A DNA stretch of 64,000 nt, taken from assembly GCF_002975175.1 (NCBI RefSeq), contig NZ_PCNZ01000019.1, positions 1 through 64,000 on the forward strand. Direction: 5' to 3'. Of the stretch, positions 37,748-47,103 are shown piece after piece. The stretch comes from Bacillus sp. MYb209 (lineage in GTDB: Bacteria; Bacillota; Bacilli; Bacillales; Bacillaceae_G). Below the pieces are notes generated by a model that saw only the letters and a program-made list of their open reading frames with translations, was not told the DNA's origin and did not search any database. The position numbers were made by a program, and so were the translations under genes. Numbering within the stretch: position 1 is the first letter of the stretch; each line of letters opens with the position of its first letter.

Positions 37748-38901
37748 CCTCGCTCACCTTCCCGTTCTTGCACTGTTTGCAAAACATCTAAAAATAGACG
37801 TTCTTTCTCTTCTGATAAATCTAGCCCTTTCATTTCTTTATAAAATGCTTTTAAAAGAGATAAATCATCCGTTTTATGTCTTGAAACAGTTACTTCATTT
37901 TCATCTGTGAACTCTCGTCTTTGAATAGATCTTTCAACATGCATTGCATTTGGGTATACAGAACGTATTTTTTCCATTGGCTGCAAGACAGGATTTTCAT
38001 CTAATAATTTCACAAATACATAATCTTCATTTACTGGATGAAGCAATAAATCGTCTATTTTCGCTTCTACTGTACGCATTTTACGACGTGGTGTAAGTAA
38101 ACGTTTTTCAATTGTTGTTTCACCTTTTTCATCCAGTTCCACAATATAATATCCTTTTTTATGCTTTTCTTCAGAAATAGAATATGCAAGTGGCGAACCT
38201 GAATAACGAATTGTCTCATTACGCACAAAATGCGCTTGATGTAAATGGCCAAGCGCAGTGTAATGAAACTTATCAAAATAATGGCTATTTACATATTCAG
38301 CACCACCAATTGAAAGTGGTCGTTCCGCATCACTCGTATTTTCCTCTGCCTCTCCTGAAGAAGTTACAAATGCATGTCCTACAAATATGTGTCTCGCTTC
38401 TTTATCCATTGTTTCAGAGAGCTCGTTCATAAAAATACGCATCGCATCATCATGAGAACGAACATCTTCATTTTTCAATATATGTCTAACAATACTTGGA
38501 TCCGCGTACGGAACGAGATGGAAATGAACCTCTCCGTTTTCATCATTTAAAACAACAGGATTGTATGGAAACTGGAATTGTCCAACAATATGTAATCCTT
38601 GTTTTTTCATTAAATTGCTACCAAAATGTATGCGGTCCGGACTATCGTGGTTTCCTGCAACTGCGATTACTGGTGTTTGTAAATCAATAACTATCTTTTG
38701 TAATACATCATTTAATAAGTCTACTGCCTCTGTAGGTGGAATTGCTCGGTCATATAAATCTCCTGCAATAATTACAGCATCCGGTTTTTCTTCTTCAACA
38801 GCTTGTACAAACTGATCTAACACAATTTTTTGATCTTCAGTCATATATACACCATGAACAAGCTTACCTAAATGCCAATCCGCTGTATGAAAAAACTTCA
38901 T
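37744..38901 (-). CDS. sbcD: SbcD, Mre11-like nuclease subunit
   Basis: 385-residue calcineurin-like phosphoesterase with all metal-binding motifs: HTADWHLGK near 5-13, AGDLYDR near 47-53, GNHDSP near 85-90, VGHAFV and GHLHQAH near 215. With SbcC it makes the ATP-dependent double-strand exonuclease and single-strand endonuclease. ATG 38901 follows AAAGGAGAAGG. addAB does not lie upstream in this window. Confidence 0.95.
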   Translation of the reverse strand: MKFFHTADWHLGKLVHGVYMTEDQKIVLDQFVQAVEEEKPDAVIIAGDLYDRAIPPTEAVDLLNDVLQKIVIDLQTPVIAVAGNHDSPDRIHFGSNLMKKQGLHIVGQFQFPYNPVVLNDENGEVHFHLVPYADPSIVRHILKNEDVRSHDDAMRIFMNELSETMDKEARHIFVGHAFVTSSGEAEENTSDAERPLSIGGAEYVNSHYFDKFHYTALGHLHQAHFVRNETIRYSGSPLAYSISEEKHKKGYYIVELDEKGETTIEKRLLTPRRKMRTVEAKIDDLLLHPVNEDYVFVKLLDENPVLQPMEKIRSVYPNAMHVERSIQRREFTDENEVTVSRHKTDDLSLLKAFYKEMKGLDLSEEKERLFLDVLQTVQEREGERG

Positions 38902-38916
38902 ATTACCCTTCTCCTT

Positions 38917-39156
38917 TTAGTTTACTGATTGTAGTGAAACAAGCTGATAGTTTAGTGTAGTTTTTCCGTTCTCCCATTCTAACTTTTGGACAATTGCACT
39001 ACCGATTCTTTCTTCGTTTGATTTATATAAAGGTAATATTTCTTGAATAGTAAATAGATGATAACCATCTAAAATTAATTGAAATAAATTATCTTCTATA
39101 TGTAATCTTACTTCTTTTTCATTTGAAATAATTTTTGTATGCATCTCAAATTTCAT
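38917..39156 (-). CDS. DUF2584-like small protein
   Basis: 79 residues. The pattern of a charged start, EDNLFQLILDGYHLFTIQEI and the ending GKTTLNYQLVSLQSVN resembles the DUF2584 family of Bacillaceae, whose function is unknown. It lies 15 bp upstream of sbcD on the same strand and is probably co-transcribed with sbcDC. Confidence 0.6.
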   Translation of the reverse strand: MKFEMHTKIISNEKEVRLHIEDNLFQLILDGYHLFTIQEILPLYKSNEERIGSAIVQKLEWENGKTTLNYQLVSLQSVN

Positions 39157-39311
39157 GCTAGATACAACCCCTTTTTTCTAATCTCTACATTTTAATAGTA
39201 TAGTGGTCATGCAAGATTGACAAGTAAATACACCGCGATGTACATACTTTTTTAATTATAAATATTTTATGTTTTTTTACATAAAATACGGTATGTGAAA
39301 TTATTAATCTA

Positions 39312-39340
39312 TAAAAATAAAAATGCCATTCAGGCATCCT
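39312..39340 (-). terminator. Terminator at the end of the small membrane protein gene
   Basis: ATGCC / GGCAT stem with T-rich sequence after it on the minus strand. It starts right at the stop codon of the gene at 39340. Confidence 0.6.
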
Positions 39341-39597
39341 TATTTTTGTAAGTACTCTTTCATAACGTAGTACAATACAGTTATTAAGACAATCGCTACA
39401 AAAAACGCGAATACGGCCACAACATACCCATCTTTATTTAATAAAAAACATATGGAAATAGATATTATAAAAATCGGAAACACGAGACGTACCTTAGCCT
39501 TCACTTCTTCTGTCGTATCTGTATGATGAAAATACTGTGTAATTCCTACCATAAGAGATGACAAAATAATAACCGACAATAGTAAAGGTCCTGGCAT
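39340..39597 (-). CDS. Small three-TM membrane protein
   Basis: 85 residues, almost all hydrophobic, with TM helices near 4-20, 36-52 and 57-78 and a short charged loop (HHTDTTEEVKAKVR) between the first two. ATG 39597 has GAGAGATC-type sequence before it. I recognise no family. It is likely an uncharacterised Bacillus membrane protein transcribed alone. Confidence 0.6.
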   Translation of the reverse strand: MPGPLLLSVIILSSLMVGITQYFHHTDTTEEVKAKVRLVFPIFIISISICFLLNKDGYVVAVFAFFVAIVLITVLYYVMKEYLQK

Positions 39598-39953
39598 TCC
39601 GATCTCTCCTTTCTCTATTTCTAATTATATACAAACCCCACGCCCTTTAAAAGTTAGATAATTCAGCCTTTTAACCTTTTCTACATCCACTCTTTAATGT
39701 ATTGTTACGCCACGTATACTAACTCAATATAAGTTATACATATAATAGCGCCTTCAACACGACATTTTCAAATAATAGCACTTACAGTAATGTTGTAATA
39801 TTCCTCTTCATTCTCTGAAATCCTGCAAATATAACTCGTCAAAATATGCGATAAATAATAACACTAAGCACCTAATTTAGACAAAAATTATAGAGGACAT
39901 TTCAGCATGTATCCAGAAATAAGAATAGGAAGATATATAAGGGAGGATTTATA
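39598..39953. other. Intergenic, divergent promoter region
   Basis: AT-rich spacer between divergent genes that should contain the promoters of both. I see no clear operator, repeat or small ORF. Confidence 0.4.
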
Positions 39954-41006
39954 ATGACTGAACACGTTTTATTTTCTGTTAGCGAAAACGGCGTTGCATC
40001 TATTACTTTAAACCGTCCAAAAGCACTTAATTCTTTATCATATGACATGTTACAACCAATTGGGCAAAAACTTAAAGAATGGGAGCAAGATGAGCGTATT
40101 GAACTCATCGTTTTAAAAGGAGCTGGGACGAAAGGTTTTTGTGCAGGTGGTGATATTAAAACGCTATACGAAGCACGTTCTAACGAAGTTGCATTACAAC
40201 ATGCAGAGCAGTTTTTTGAAGAAGAATATGAAATTGATACACTTATTTATCAATACAAAAAACCAATTATCGCTTGTTTAGATGGAATCGTAATGGGCGG
40301 TGGTGTCGGTCTGACAAATGGAGCTACGTATCGAATTGTAACAGAGCGTACGAAGTGGGCAATGCCTGAAATGAACATCGGTTTCTTCCCTGATGTCGGT
40401 GCTGCTTATTTCTTAAATAAAGCACCTGGATATACTGGTCGATATGTTGCTTTAACAGCATCCATTTTAAAAGCTCCTGATGTATTATATATTAACGCTG
40501 CTGATTACTTTATGACATCAGATTCATTACCAAATTTCCTTACCGCACTTGAAAATGTAAATTGGAAAAAAGAAGATGTACATACTCATTTAAAAGAAGT
40601 TATTCGTACATTTGCAACTGCTCCAAACTTAGATGGCAATCTTTCTTCTTCATTAGAAGAAATTAATTCGCATTTTGCATTCGATACAATTGAGGGCATC
40701 ATTCAATCGTTAGAGAAAGATCAAAGTCCATTTGCCCAAACAACGAAAGAAAAGCTATTATCCAAATCCCCTGTTTCATTAAAGGTAACATTAAAACAGT
40801 TTATCGATGGCCAAGAAAAGTCAGTTGAAGAATGTTTCGCGACAGATCTTATACTCGCTAAAAACTTCTTGCGACATGAAGATTTCTTTGAAGGAGTACG
40901 CTCCGTTGTAGTTGATAAAGACCAAAATCCAAATTATAAATATAAACAATTAAGTGATGTTTCAGAAGAAGATGTAAATCGATTCTTTAACTTACTTAAC
41001 GCCTAA
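39954..41006 (+). CDS. 3-hydroxyisobutyryl-CoA hydrolase
   Basis: 350-residue crotonase-fold enzyme. The oxyanion motifs GFCAGGDIKTLYE near 62-74 and GIVMGGGVGLT near 110-120, the catalytic Glu in MPEMNIGFFPDVGA near 143, and the length of about 350 (longer than enoyl-CoA hydratases) fit the HIBYL-CoA hydrolase group. It releases 3-hydroxyisobutyrate during valine degradation, the substrate of the mmsB product encoded 3 kb downstream on the other strand. GGGAGG precedes ATG 39954. Confidence 0.85.
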   Translation: MTEHVLFSVSENGVASITLNRPKALNSLSYDMLQPIGQKLKEWEQDERIELIVLKGAGTKGFCAGGDIKTLYEARSNEVALQHAEQFFEEEYEIDTLIYQYKKPIIACLDGIVMGGGVGLTNGATYRIVTERTKWAMPEMNIGFFPDVGAAYFLNKAPGYTGRYVALTASILKAPDVLYINAADYFMTSDSLPNFLTALENVNWKKEDVHTHLKEVIRTFATAPNLDGNLSSSLEEINSHFAFDTIEGIIQSLEKDQSPFAQTTKEKLLSKSPVSLKVTLKQFIDGQEKSVEECFATDLILAKNFLRHEDFFEGVRSVVVDKDQNPNYKYKQLSDVSEEDVNRFFNLLNA

Positions 41007-41011
41007 ACAAA

Positions 41012-41060
41012 AAGGCCATATAGAGTAGCTCACTCTCAGCTACTCTATATGGCCTCTTCT
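41012..41060 (+). terminator. Terminator of the HIBYL-CoA hydrolase gene
   Basis: 18-bp perfect arms AGGCCATATAGAGTAGCT and its complement, followed by a T-rich tail. Confidence 0.85.
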
Positions 41061-41131
41061 TTTCAGTTAAATAATTTTAAATATAATTTAATTTTATTTA
41101 ACTAAAATATATGTTAAACTAATGTTAATTG

Positions 41132-41146
41132 AATTTTCTAAAAACA
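41132..41146 (+). promoter_or_regulatory. Possible CodY box
   Basis: AATTTTCTAAAAACA matches 12 of 15 positions of the CodY consensus and lies directly upstream of the LysE-family ribosome site. An amino-acid exporter under CodY is plausible, but AT-rich DNA gives many such matches. Confidence 0.3.
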
Positions 41147-41165
41147 ACGAAGGAAGGCGGATAAC

Positions 41166-41798
41166 ATTTCGGAAAATTTTTTTCTGTTTATTATTATGTC
41201 TATATGTCTTATTATTCTACCCGGTCCTGATACAGCAATGGCTACGAAAAACACATTGGTTGCTGGCAAAATCGGTGGCGTAAAAACTGTTTTTGGTACT
41301 TGTGTTGCGCTTTTAATTCACACTTTAGCTGCTGTAATTGGTCTTTCAGCACTTATTGTGAAGTCTGCTCTTTTATTTTCTATTTTTAAATATGTTGGTG
41401 CTGTATATTTAGTCTATATTGGTATTAAAGCCCTTTTAGCAGTAAGAAACACAGAAGACTTAAATACAAATGACGTTCCAATAAATAATGACAATAAACA
41501 TACTTCTTGCTTTCGCCAAGGGTTTCTTACAAATTTACTAAACCCTAAGGTTGCAGTCTTCTTTTTAACTTTTTTACCACAGTTTTTAAATCCAAATCAT
41601 AATACATTTATACAACTTCTCGTTATGGGACTTACTTATCTCATTTTAACAGTCATTTGGTTTGCTTTTTATATATTTTTAATTGATAAAATTAGTGCTT
41701 TTATGAAAAAACCGAAGACACAGCGTTATATTCAAGGAATTACAGGAATCGTCTTAATTGGGTTTGGTATTAAATTAGCCTTTGAAAGAAATAGTTAA
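41166..41798 (+). CDS. LysE-family amino acid exporter, apparent ATT start
   Basis: About 210 residues with six predicted TM helices and the LysE/RhtB signature LPGPDTAMATKNTLVAGK near the N-terminus. It exports amino acids or homoserine-type metabolites. ATG 41196 lies inside TM1 and has no ribosome site. The frame continues upstream as SENFFLFIIMSICLI, typical of the family, to an ATT at 41166 set correctly behind GGAAGGCGG. Either ATT is the initiation codon or the ATG has mutated and expression is reduced. Confidence 0.78.
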   Translation: MSENFFLFIIMSICLIILPGPDTAMATKNTLVAGKIGGVKTVFGTCVALLIHTLAAVIGLSALIVKSALLFSIFKYVGAVYLVYIGIKALLAVRNTEDLNTNDVPINNDNKHTSCFRQGFLTNLLNPKVAVFFLTFLPQFLNPNHNTFIQLLVMGLTYLILTVIWFAFYIFLIDKISAFMKKPKTQRYIQGITGIVLIGFGIKLAFERNS

Positions 41799-41802
41799 CA
41801 TA

Positions 41803-41856
41803 ATACAAACGAAAATACACTACTCCATTATGAGTAGTGTATTTTCGTTTGTATTA
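41803..41856. terminator. Convergent bidirectional terminator
   Basis: 24-bp perfect arms starting AATACAAACGAAAATACACT with a 6-nt loop and T-rich tails. It separates the plus-strand exporter from mmsA. A second hairpin, AATGAGTGGG / CCCACTCATT at about 41866-41893, lies between it and the mmsA stop. Confidence 0.85.
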
Positions 41857-41904
41857 TTTTTATAATGAGTGGGAATGCACCCCACTCATTATCCTTTCAC
41901 TTTA

Positions 41905-43365
41905 TTAAAACCAGCGCTCAGTTACAACTTTTTTACGTGTATAAAATTGAACGCCATCCGTACCATTTGTACCAAGATCTCCAAAGAATGAAGCTTTATT
42001 TCCTGCAAATGCGAAGAATGCCATTGGTGCTGGAACATTAACGTTTACACCAATCATACCAGCATCAATATTGTCTCGGAATGTTTGTGCATGTTTTCCA
42101 TTTGATGTATAAATAACAGCACCATTCGCAAATTTCGATTGATTTGTCAGCTTAATACCTTCTTCTAAATCTTTTACTCTTACAATACTTAATACCGGAG
42201 CGAAAATTTCATCTTGCCAAATTTTCATTTCTTGATTTACGCCATCAAAGATTGTTGCACCAACAAAGTAGCCTTCTCCAACTTCTTCATTGATTTTACG
42301 GCCATCTACTAGTAAAGTTGCTCCATCTGCTACACCGCTATTAATATAGCCTAAAACACGTTCTTTATGAGATTCACGGATTAATGGTCCAACATAATTA
42401 TCTTCGTTGAAACCGTCACCTACTTTTAGTTTTTTCGTCTCTGCTACTAGTACGTCGATGAACTCATCAGCAATTTCATCTACTACTGCTACTACTGAAC
42501 ATGCCATGCAGCGCTCTCCACTACTTGCAAACGCAGACCCAATTACACCTTGTACTGTTTTCTCAAGGTTGCAATCTGACATAACAACCGCATGGTTTTT
42601 CGCACCTGCTAACGCTTGTACACGTTTACCATTTTTTGTACCAGTTTCATATACGTAGCGTGCCACTGGCTCAGAGCCAACAAACGAAACTGCTTGAATA
42701 TCTTTATTTTCTAAAATACTATTTACAACATCTTTTCCGCCTTGTACTAAATTTAATACCCCTTTTGGAAAACCAGCTTCATAGAATAACTCTACAAGTC
42801 GCTCAGCTAAAAGTGGTGTTCTTTCAGATGTTTTTAATACGAATGTATTACCGCAAGCAATTGCAAGTGGGAACATCCATAATGGAATCATCATCGGGAA
42901 GTTAAACGGTGTGATACCAGCAACAACTCCGATTGGGTAGCGCCAAATCGATCCATCAATTCCGCTAGCAATATTCGGAAGAGCTTGTCCCATCATTAAA
43001 TTTGGTGCTGATGTTGCAAGTTCTACCGCTTCAATACCACGCTGTACTTCACCTGTTGCATCCGTTAGCGTTTTACCGTTTTCTAGCGTAATGATTTTTG
43101 CAAGCCCATCTTTATTTTCTTGTAACAGTTGTAGATATTTGTATAGTTGTCTTGAACGATTTGGAACTGGCACTTTAGACCATGTTTTGTATGCCGCTTT
43201 TGCCGCTTCAACAGCTTTTTCAACATCTTCTTTTGGAGAAAGTGGAACGTAAGCGATGATTTTTCCAGTTGCCGGATTTGGAACCGCTTCTACTTCCGTA
43301 CCAGTAGATTCTACCCATTCGCCATTAATATGATTTTTCACTCGTTTAATTTCAGTTGTAATCAT
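41905..43365 (-). CDS. mmsA: Methylmalonate-semialdehyde dehydrogenase (acylating)
   Basis: 486-residue CoA-acylating aldehyde dehydrogenase that turns methylmalonate semialdehyde into propionyl-CoA in valine degradation. It has the ALDH motifs [13 protein letters not shown] near 155-167, the catalytic Cys in GERCMACSV near 285, and [11 protein letters not shown]. The paralogous iolA protein of inositol catabolism is very similar, but the neighbouring mmsB and HIBYL-CoA hydrolase favour valine degradation. It lies 39 bp after mmsB and is the last gene of the operon. Confidence 0.9.
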   Translation of the reverse strand: MITTEIKRVKNHINGEWVESTGTEVEAVPNPATGKIIAYVPLSPKEDVEKAVEAAKAAYKTWSKVPVPNRSRQLYKYLQLLQENKDGLAKIITLENGKTLTDATGEVQRGIEAVELATSAPNLMMGQALPNIASGIDGSIWRYPIGVVAGITPFNFPMMIPLWMFPLAIACGNTFVLKTSERTPLLAERLVELFYEAGFPKGVLNLVQGGKDVVNSILENKDIQAVSFVGSEPVARYVYETGTKNGKRVQALAGAKNHAVVMSDCNLEKTVQGVIGSAFASSGERCMACSVVAVVDEIADEFIDVLVAETKKLKVGDGFNEDNYVGPLIRESHKERVLGYINSGVADGATLLVDGRKINEEVGEGYFVGATIFDGVNQEMKIWQDEIFAPVLSIVRVKDLEEGIKLTNQSKFANGAVIYTSNGKHAQTFRDNIDAGMIGVNVNVPAPMAFFAFAGNKASFFGDLGTNGTDGVQFYTRKKVVTERWF

Positions 43366-43404
43366 TATATTCTCTCCTTTTTTATCATGATTTTTATAAG
43401 TGCA

Positions 43405-44295
43405 CTATTTTTGATTAGAAATTAATTGTTCGCTAACTTTCTTATATAAAGCAGCCATATCGTTTTCACCATATCCTGCCTCACTCGCTTCTTCATATAC
43501 GTTTAATAGCATCTCACTTACTGGTAAGTGAAGTTCACTTTCTTTAGCTAAATCTACCGCAAATCCTAAATCTTTCTTTAATAAATTTACAGTAAAGCCC
43601 GGCTCATAATTTTCTGATGCAATGAAACTTTTATAATTACGCTCATAAATTCTACTTTGACCGTAACTTACATTTAAAATATCAAACATTTTATCTAAAT
43701 CCATATTGTTCTTTTTCGCTAATGTTAAAGCTTCACTCACACCAGCTGTATAAAAACCAATTAATAGATTGTTAATTAATTTAACAGTTGTACCACTATC
43801 AATCTGCTCACTAACATGGAAAACATTCGCTCCAAGTACTTCCATGACAGATTCAGTTTTTTCATATACTTCTTTCGATCCACCAACCATAAACGTTAAT
43901 GTACGGTTTTCTGCACCAATTACCCCACCACTAACAGGTGCTGCTAAAAAGTCTACTTTCTTTTTCTTCGCAGCCTCTTCTAACTGTTTGTTTAACTGTG
44001 GAGATACTGTACTTGTATCAATTAAAACTACATTTGAGTGGCTATTTTCAAATAACCCTTCTGCTCCAAAATATACTGCTTCAACAGCACGAGGTGACGG
44101 TAAACTTGTAAAAATCACATCACATGTCTCTGCTAGTTTCGAAATTGATAAACCGATAATTCCGCCTTCTTTTTCAAAGGAAGCTTCAGCTTCTTTATTC
44201 AAGTCCACTCCGTATACTGTGTAACTTGATTTAACTAAATTTTTAGACATTGGAAGACCCATGTTACCTAAACCGATAAAGCCAATCTTTTTCAT
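43405..44295 (-). CDS. mmsB: 3-hydroxyisobutyrate dehydrogenase
   Basis: 296-residue beta-hydroxyacid dehydrogenase. The NAD-binding GFIGLGNMGLPMSKNL is at 5-20, the substrate motif APVSGGVIGAE near 119, and the catalytic Lys is in GTTVKLINNLLIG near 170. It oxidises 3-hydroxyisobutyrate to methylmalonate semialdehyde for MmsA. ATG 44295 follows AGGAGGAAAG. It starts 16 bp after the acyl-CoA dehydrogenase gene ends. Confidence 0.9.
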   Translation of the reverse strand: MKKIGFIGLGNMGLPMSKNLVKSSYTVYGVDLNKEAEASFEKEGGIIGLSISKLAETCDVIFTSLPSPRAVEAVYFGAEGLFENSHSNVVLIDTSTVSPQLNKQLEEAAKKKKVDFLAAPVSGGVIGAENRTLTFMVGGSKEVYEKTESVMEVLGANVFHVSEQIDSGTTVKLINNLLIGFYTAGVSEALTLAKKNNMDLDKMFDILNVSYGQSRIYERNYKSFIASENYEPGFTVNLLKKDLGFAVDLAKESELHLPVSEMLLNVYEEASEAGYGENDMAALYKKVSEQLISNQK

Positions 44296-44311
44296 ATCGC
44301 TTTCCTCCTAT

Positions 44312-46021
44312 TTACACAATATATTTCCCGCGATTTATAATAGCTTTCGCAATATCTCTCTTTTTCGTAAATAAGTTCGTGTATAAAGGCACTAATAATT
44401 GACGGATTTCAGCTAAAACTACACTTCTATCTTGTTCTTCTGTGACAGCTGCTGAAAGAATGGAAATCGCAGCTTCTTCTACTTTACGATATCCTTCTTC
44501 ACAAATAACATCTGTTATCATTTGCTTCGTACGCTCTTTTTCCTCACCATTTTTACTAACTGCTTTCCTCGTACGTAAAAATGCTGATTCCATGACGTAC
44601 ACGTCCGTCAACATATTTGATAATACGCGTGAATATTCTTGCTCCTGATCAATTTTTAAGTCCGGAGTTTTAGAGAGCGTTTTTAAAGATTGTTTCAACA
44701 ATTTTTTCGCTAATAAAATGTAACGATGGTTTCTTTCTACATTTTCCATATCACTTTCTACTTCATGCTCTTCTATTTGCTCTATTTGTTTCATTAACAT
44801 TTTGGCAACTGTTAATCTGTTAATTTCGTTCGTTCCTTCAAAAATACGACTAATTCTAGCATCACGATATAAACGTTCTACCTCGTACTCTTGCATATAA
44901 CCGTATCCACCATGAATTTGTACAGCCTCATCTACAATATTGCCCAGTGTTTCAGAAGCATTTACTTTATTAAGTGCACATTCAATTGCAAATTGGGACA
45001 TTTTTTTCATAAGATCTTCATCACTCTCATGAATTGCTTCATCAATTACACCCGCTGTGCGGTAAGCTGCACTTTCTGCTCCATATGTAGAAATAATCAT
45101 ATTGGCAATTTTCTCTTGAATCATCGTAAAGTCCACTAATTCAGTTTGGAACTGTTTTCGTTCTTTTCCATATTGAACCGACAAACCGATTGCTTGTTTT
45201 GCTGTTCCAATATTTCCAAAAGCAAGTTTCAATCTAGCGAAGTTAAGAATATTAAGAGCTACGTGATGCCCTTTCCCAACTTCCCCTAAAACATTTTCAG
45301 CGGGGATGACAACATCTTCTAAAATAAGCGTCGCTGTTGAAGAACCTTTAATCCCCATCTTCTTTTCTTCTAGTCCTATTGATACACCTTCACATGTTCT
45401 TTCGACAATAAACGCTGTCATTCCTTTATTTGTCTTCGCAAAAACAACGTATACATCTGCCATATGAGCATTTGTAATCCACTGCTTCTCACCATTCAAC
45501 TTCCAAGCTGTACCATCTTCATTCAATACTGCACTCGTTTTTGCACTTAATGCATCAGAACCAGCATTTGGCTCAGTTAAAGCATAAGCACCAATCCATT
45601 CTCCTGATGCGATTTTCGGCAAATACTTTTCTTTTTGTTCTTTCGTTCCGTAATATATGTAAGGCAACGTACCTACACCAGCGTGTATATTAAAAGAGAC
45701 GCTAAATGCACCAGCGTATCCCATCTTTTCTGCTACAAGCCCTGAAACTGCCTTTCCTAACTCGAACCCGCCGTATTCTTCTGGGACCTCGATACTTAAT
45801 AATCCAAGTTCCCCAGCTTTCTCAAATAATTGACGAGAAACTTTATAGTTATGTTGTTCAATGTTCTCAATTTGTGGAACAATTTCTTGTTTAACGAATT
45901 GTTCTGTCGTTTTTGCAATTAAATCTTCATCCCCTGAAAAATCTTCTGGTGTAAAGAAAGTATTGTTCACATCTTTATTGAGTGAAAAAAATTCATCCCA
46001 TGGTAACTTTGTTTTCTCCAT
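44312..46021 (-). CDS. Acyl-CoA dehydrogenase
   Basis: 569-residue FAD enzyme. The N-terminal domain includes EVPEEYGGFELGK, the FAD motifs are YALTEPNAGSDAL and KQWITNAHMADVY, and the catalytic base is in YRDARISRIFEGTNEINRL. It is longer than typical 380-residue members because of a helical C-terminal extension (about 410-569), as in VLCAD-like bacterial enzymes. In this operon it may act on isobutyryl-CoA or another short branched acyl-CoA, which is inference. ATG 46021 follows AGGGGGA; the longer frame to 46159 lacks one. Confidence 0.88.
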   Translation of the reverse strand: MEKTKLPWDEFFSLNKDVNNTFFTPEDFSGDEDLIAKTTEQFVKQEIVPQIENIEQHNYKVSRQLFEKAGELGLLSIEVPEEYGGFELGKAVSGLVAEKMGYAGAFSVSFNIHAGVGTLPYIYYGTKEQKEKYLPKIASGEWIGAYALTEPNAGSDALSAKTSAVLNEDGTAWKLNGEKQWITNAHMADVYVVFAKTNKGMTAFIVERTCEGVSIGLEEKKMGIKGSSTATLILEDVVIPAENVLGEVGKGHHVALNILNFARLKLAFGNIGTAKQAIGLSVQYGKERKQFQTELVDFTMIQEKIANMIISTYGAESAAYRTAGVIDEAIHESDEDLMKKMSQFAIECALNKVNASETLGNIVDEAVQIHGGYGYMQEYEVERLYRDARISRIFEGTNEINRLTVAKMLMKQIEQIEEHEVESDMENVERNHRYILLAKKLLKQSLKTLSKTPDLKIDQEQEYSRVLSNMLTDVYVMESAFLRTRKAVSKNGEEKERTKQMITDVICEEGYRKVEEAAISILSAAVTEEQDRSVVLAEIRQLLVPLYTNLFTKKRDIAKAIINRGKYIV

Positions 46022-46106
46022 CTGAATCCCCCTATCATTTCGGCCTTCATTGCTTTTTGCATATGCTCGTCTACGATGAGTGGAATATCTTATTATTGAA
46101 AACAGA

Positions 46107-46164
46107 AGGCGATGATTTTTCACATCAAGCAGTTCGTTTTGCCAAAGATGTATTCTCATCGCCT
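46107..46164. repeat. Long-stem inverted repeat between prpB and the dehydrogenase gene
   Basis: AGGCGATGA / TCATCGCCT arms enclose about 40 nt with a second pairing ACATC / GATGT. It lies at the end of prpB in a 155-bp spacer of an otherwise tight operon and may act as an mRNA processing or stability structure. Confidence 0.45.
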
Positions 46165-46176
46165 AAGTCCTTCTAC

Positions 46177-47085
46177 CTATTGATCTTCAGATAATACGGT
46201 TTTCGCAATTCCAGTATCTAACTCTTCAAAGTCATGATATGAAATTGTTTCATATAACTCACTTCTCGTTTGCATATTAGAAAGTGCATCTTTTTGGGAA
46301 CCTGTTTCCTTAATTAAAGTAAACACATTCTCATACGCTTTCGCTGCAACTCGAAGTGAAGTTACAGGGTAAATAACCATTTGGAAGCCCATATTCGCAA
46401 ATTCCTCTGCACTATAATATGGTGTTTTCCCGAATTCGGTCATATTCGCTAATAAAGGGGCATTTACTTTACTATTAAATAGACGGAACTCCTCTTCTGA
46501 TTGAAGTGCTTCAGGGAAAATCGCATCTGCCCCTGCTTTTACATATGCGTTTGCTCTTTCAATCGCTGCATCTAATCCTTCTACACCGCGAGCATCTGTG
46601 CGTGCTACAATATACAAGCTTGGTGCAACTTCTTTAATCGCTTTAATTTTTTGAACTAATTCCTCAGTAGTAACAAGTTTCTTACCATTTAAATGTCCAC
46701 ATTTCTTTGGTAATTGTTGATCTTCAATTTGAACAGCCGCTACTTTCGCTTCTACCATTTCTACAGCTGTTCTCGCTACGTTTAGTACTCCACCAAATCC
46801 TGTATCAATGTCAACAAGAACTGGTAAATCTGTAGCTCTTACTAGATCCCTTGCTCTCTCTGCTACTTCAGTAGACGTCACGATACCTAAATCTGGTAGC
46901 CCTTTACTTGCAGTGTAAGCAGCTCCCGATAAATATAGAGCTGAAAAACCTGTATTTTTCGCAACAAGAGCCGCCATTGCATCATGAGCACCTGGAATTT
47001 GCAAAATATCATTTGCTTCTACTAAAGCTCGGAAGCGATTCGCAAGCTCCTCTTGTGTTGACTGTTTATTCACAACCCAAGCCAT
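46177..47085 (-). CDS. prpB: Methylisocitrate lyase
   Basis: 302-residue isocitrate-lyase-superfamily enzyme of the methylcitrate cycle that cleaves 2-methylisocitrate to pyruvate and succinate. The active-site motif is KKCGHLNGK near 125-133, with Mg ligands in DIDTGFGG near 90 and VQIEDQ. It equals B. subtilis MmgF/YqiQ in type. It follows prpD by 18 bp, with AGGGGGAAT before ATG 47085. Confidence 0.93.
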   Translation of the reverse strand: MAWVVNKQSTQEELANRFRALVEANDILQIPGAHDAMAALVAKNTGFSALYLSGAAYTASKGLPDLGIVTSTEVAERARDLVRATDLPVLVDIDTGFGGVLNVARTAVEMVEAKVAAVQIEDQQLPKKCGHLNGKKLVTTEELVQKIKAIKEVAPSLYIVARTDARGVEGLDAAIERANAYVKAGADAIFPEALQSEEEFRLFNSKVNAPLLANMTEFGKTPYYSAEEFANMGFQMVIYPVTSLRVAAKAYENVFTLIKETGSQKDALSNMQTRSELYETISYHDFEELDTGIAKTVLSEDQ

Positions 47086-47103
47086 TCTATATTCCCCCTA
47101 TTA

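Noticed and set aside
46107-46140. Sigma-54 (-24/-12) promoter in the prp-mms spacer
   Set aside because: A TGGCA...TGC pair is present, but the GG-to-GC spacing is one base too long.
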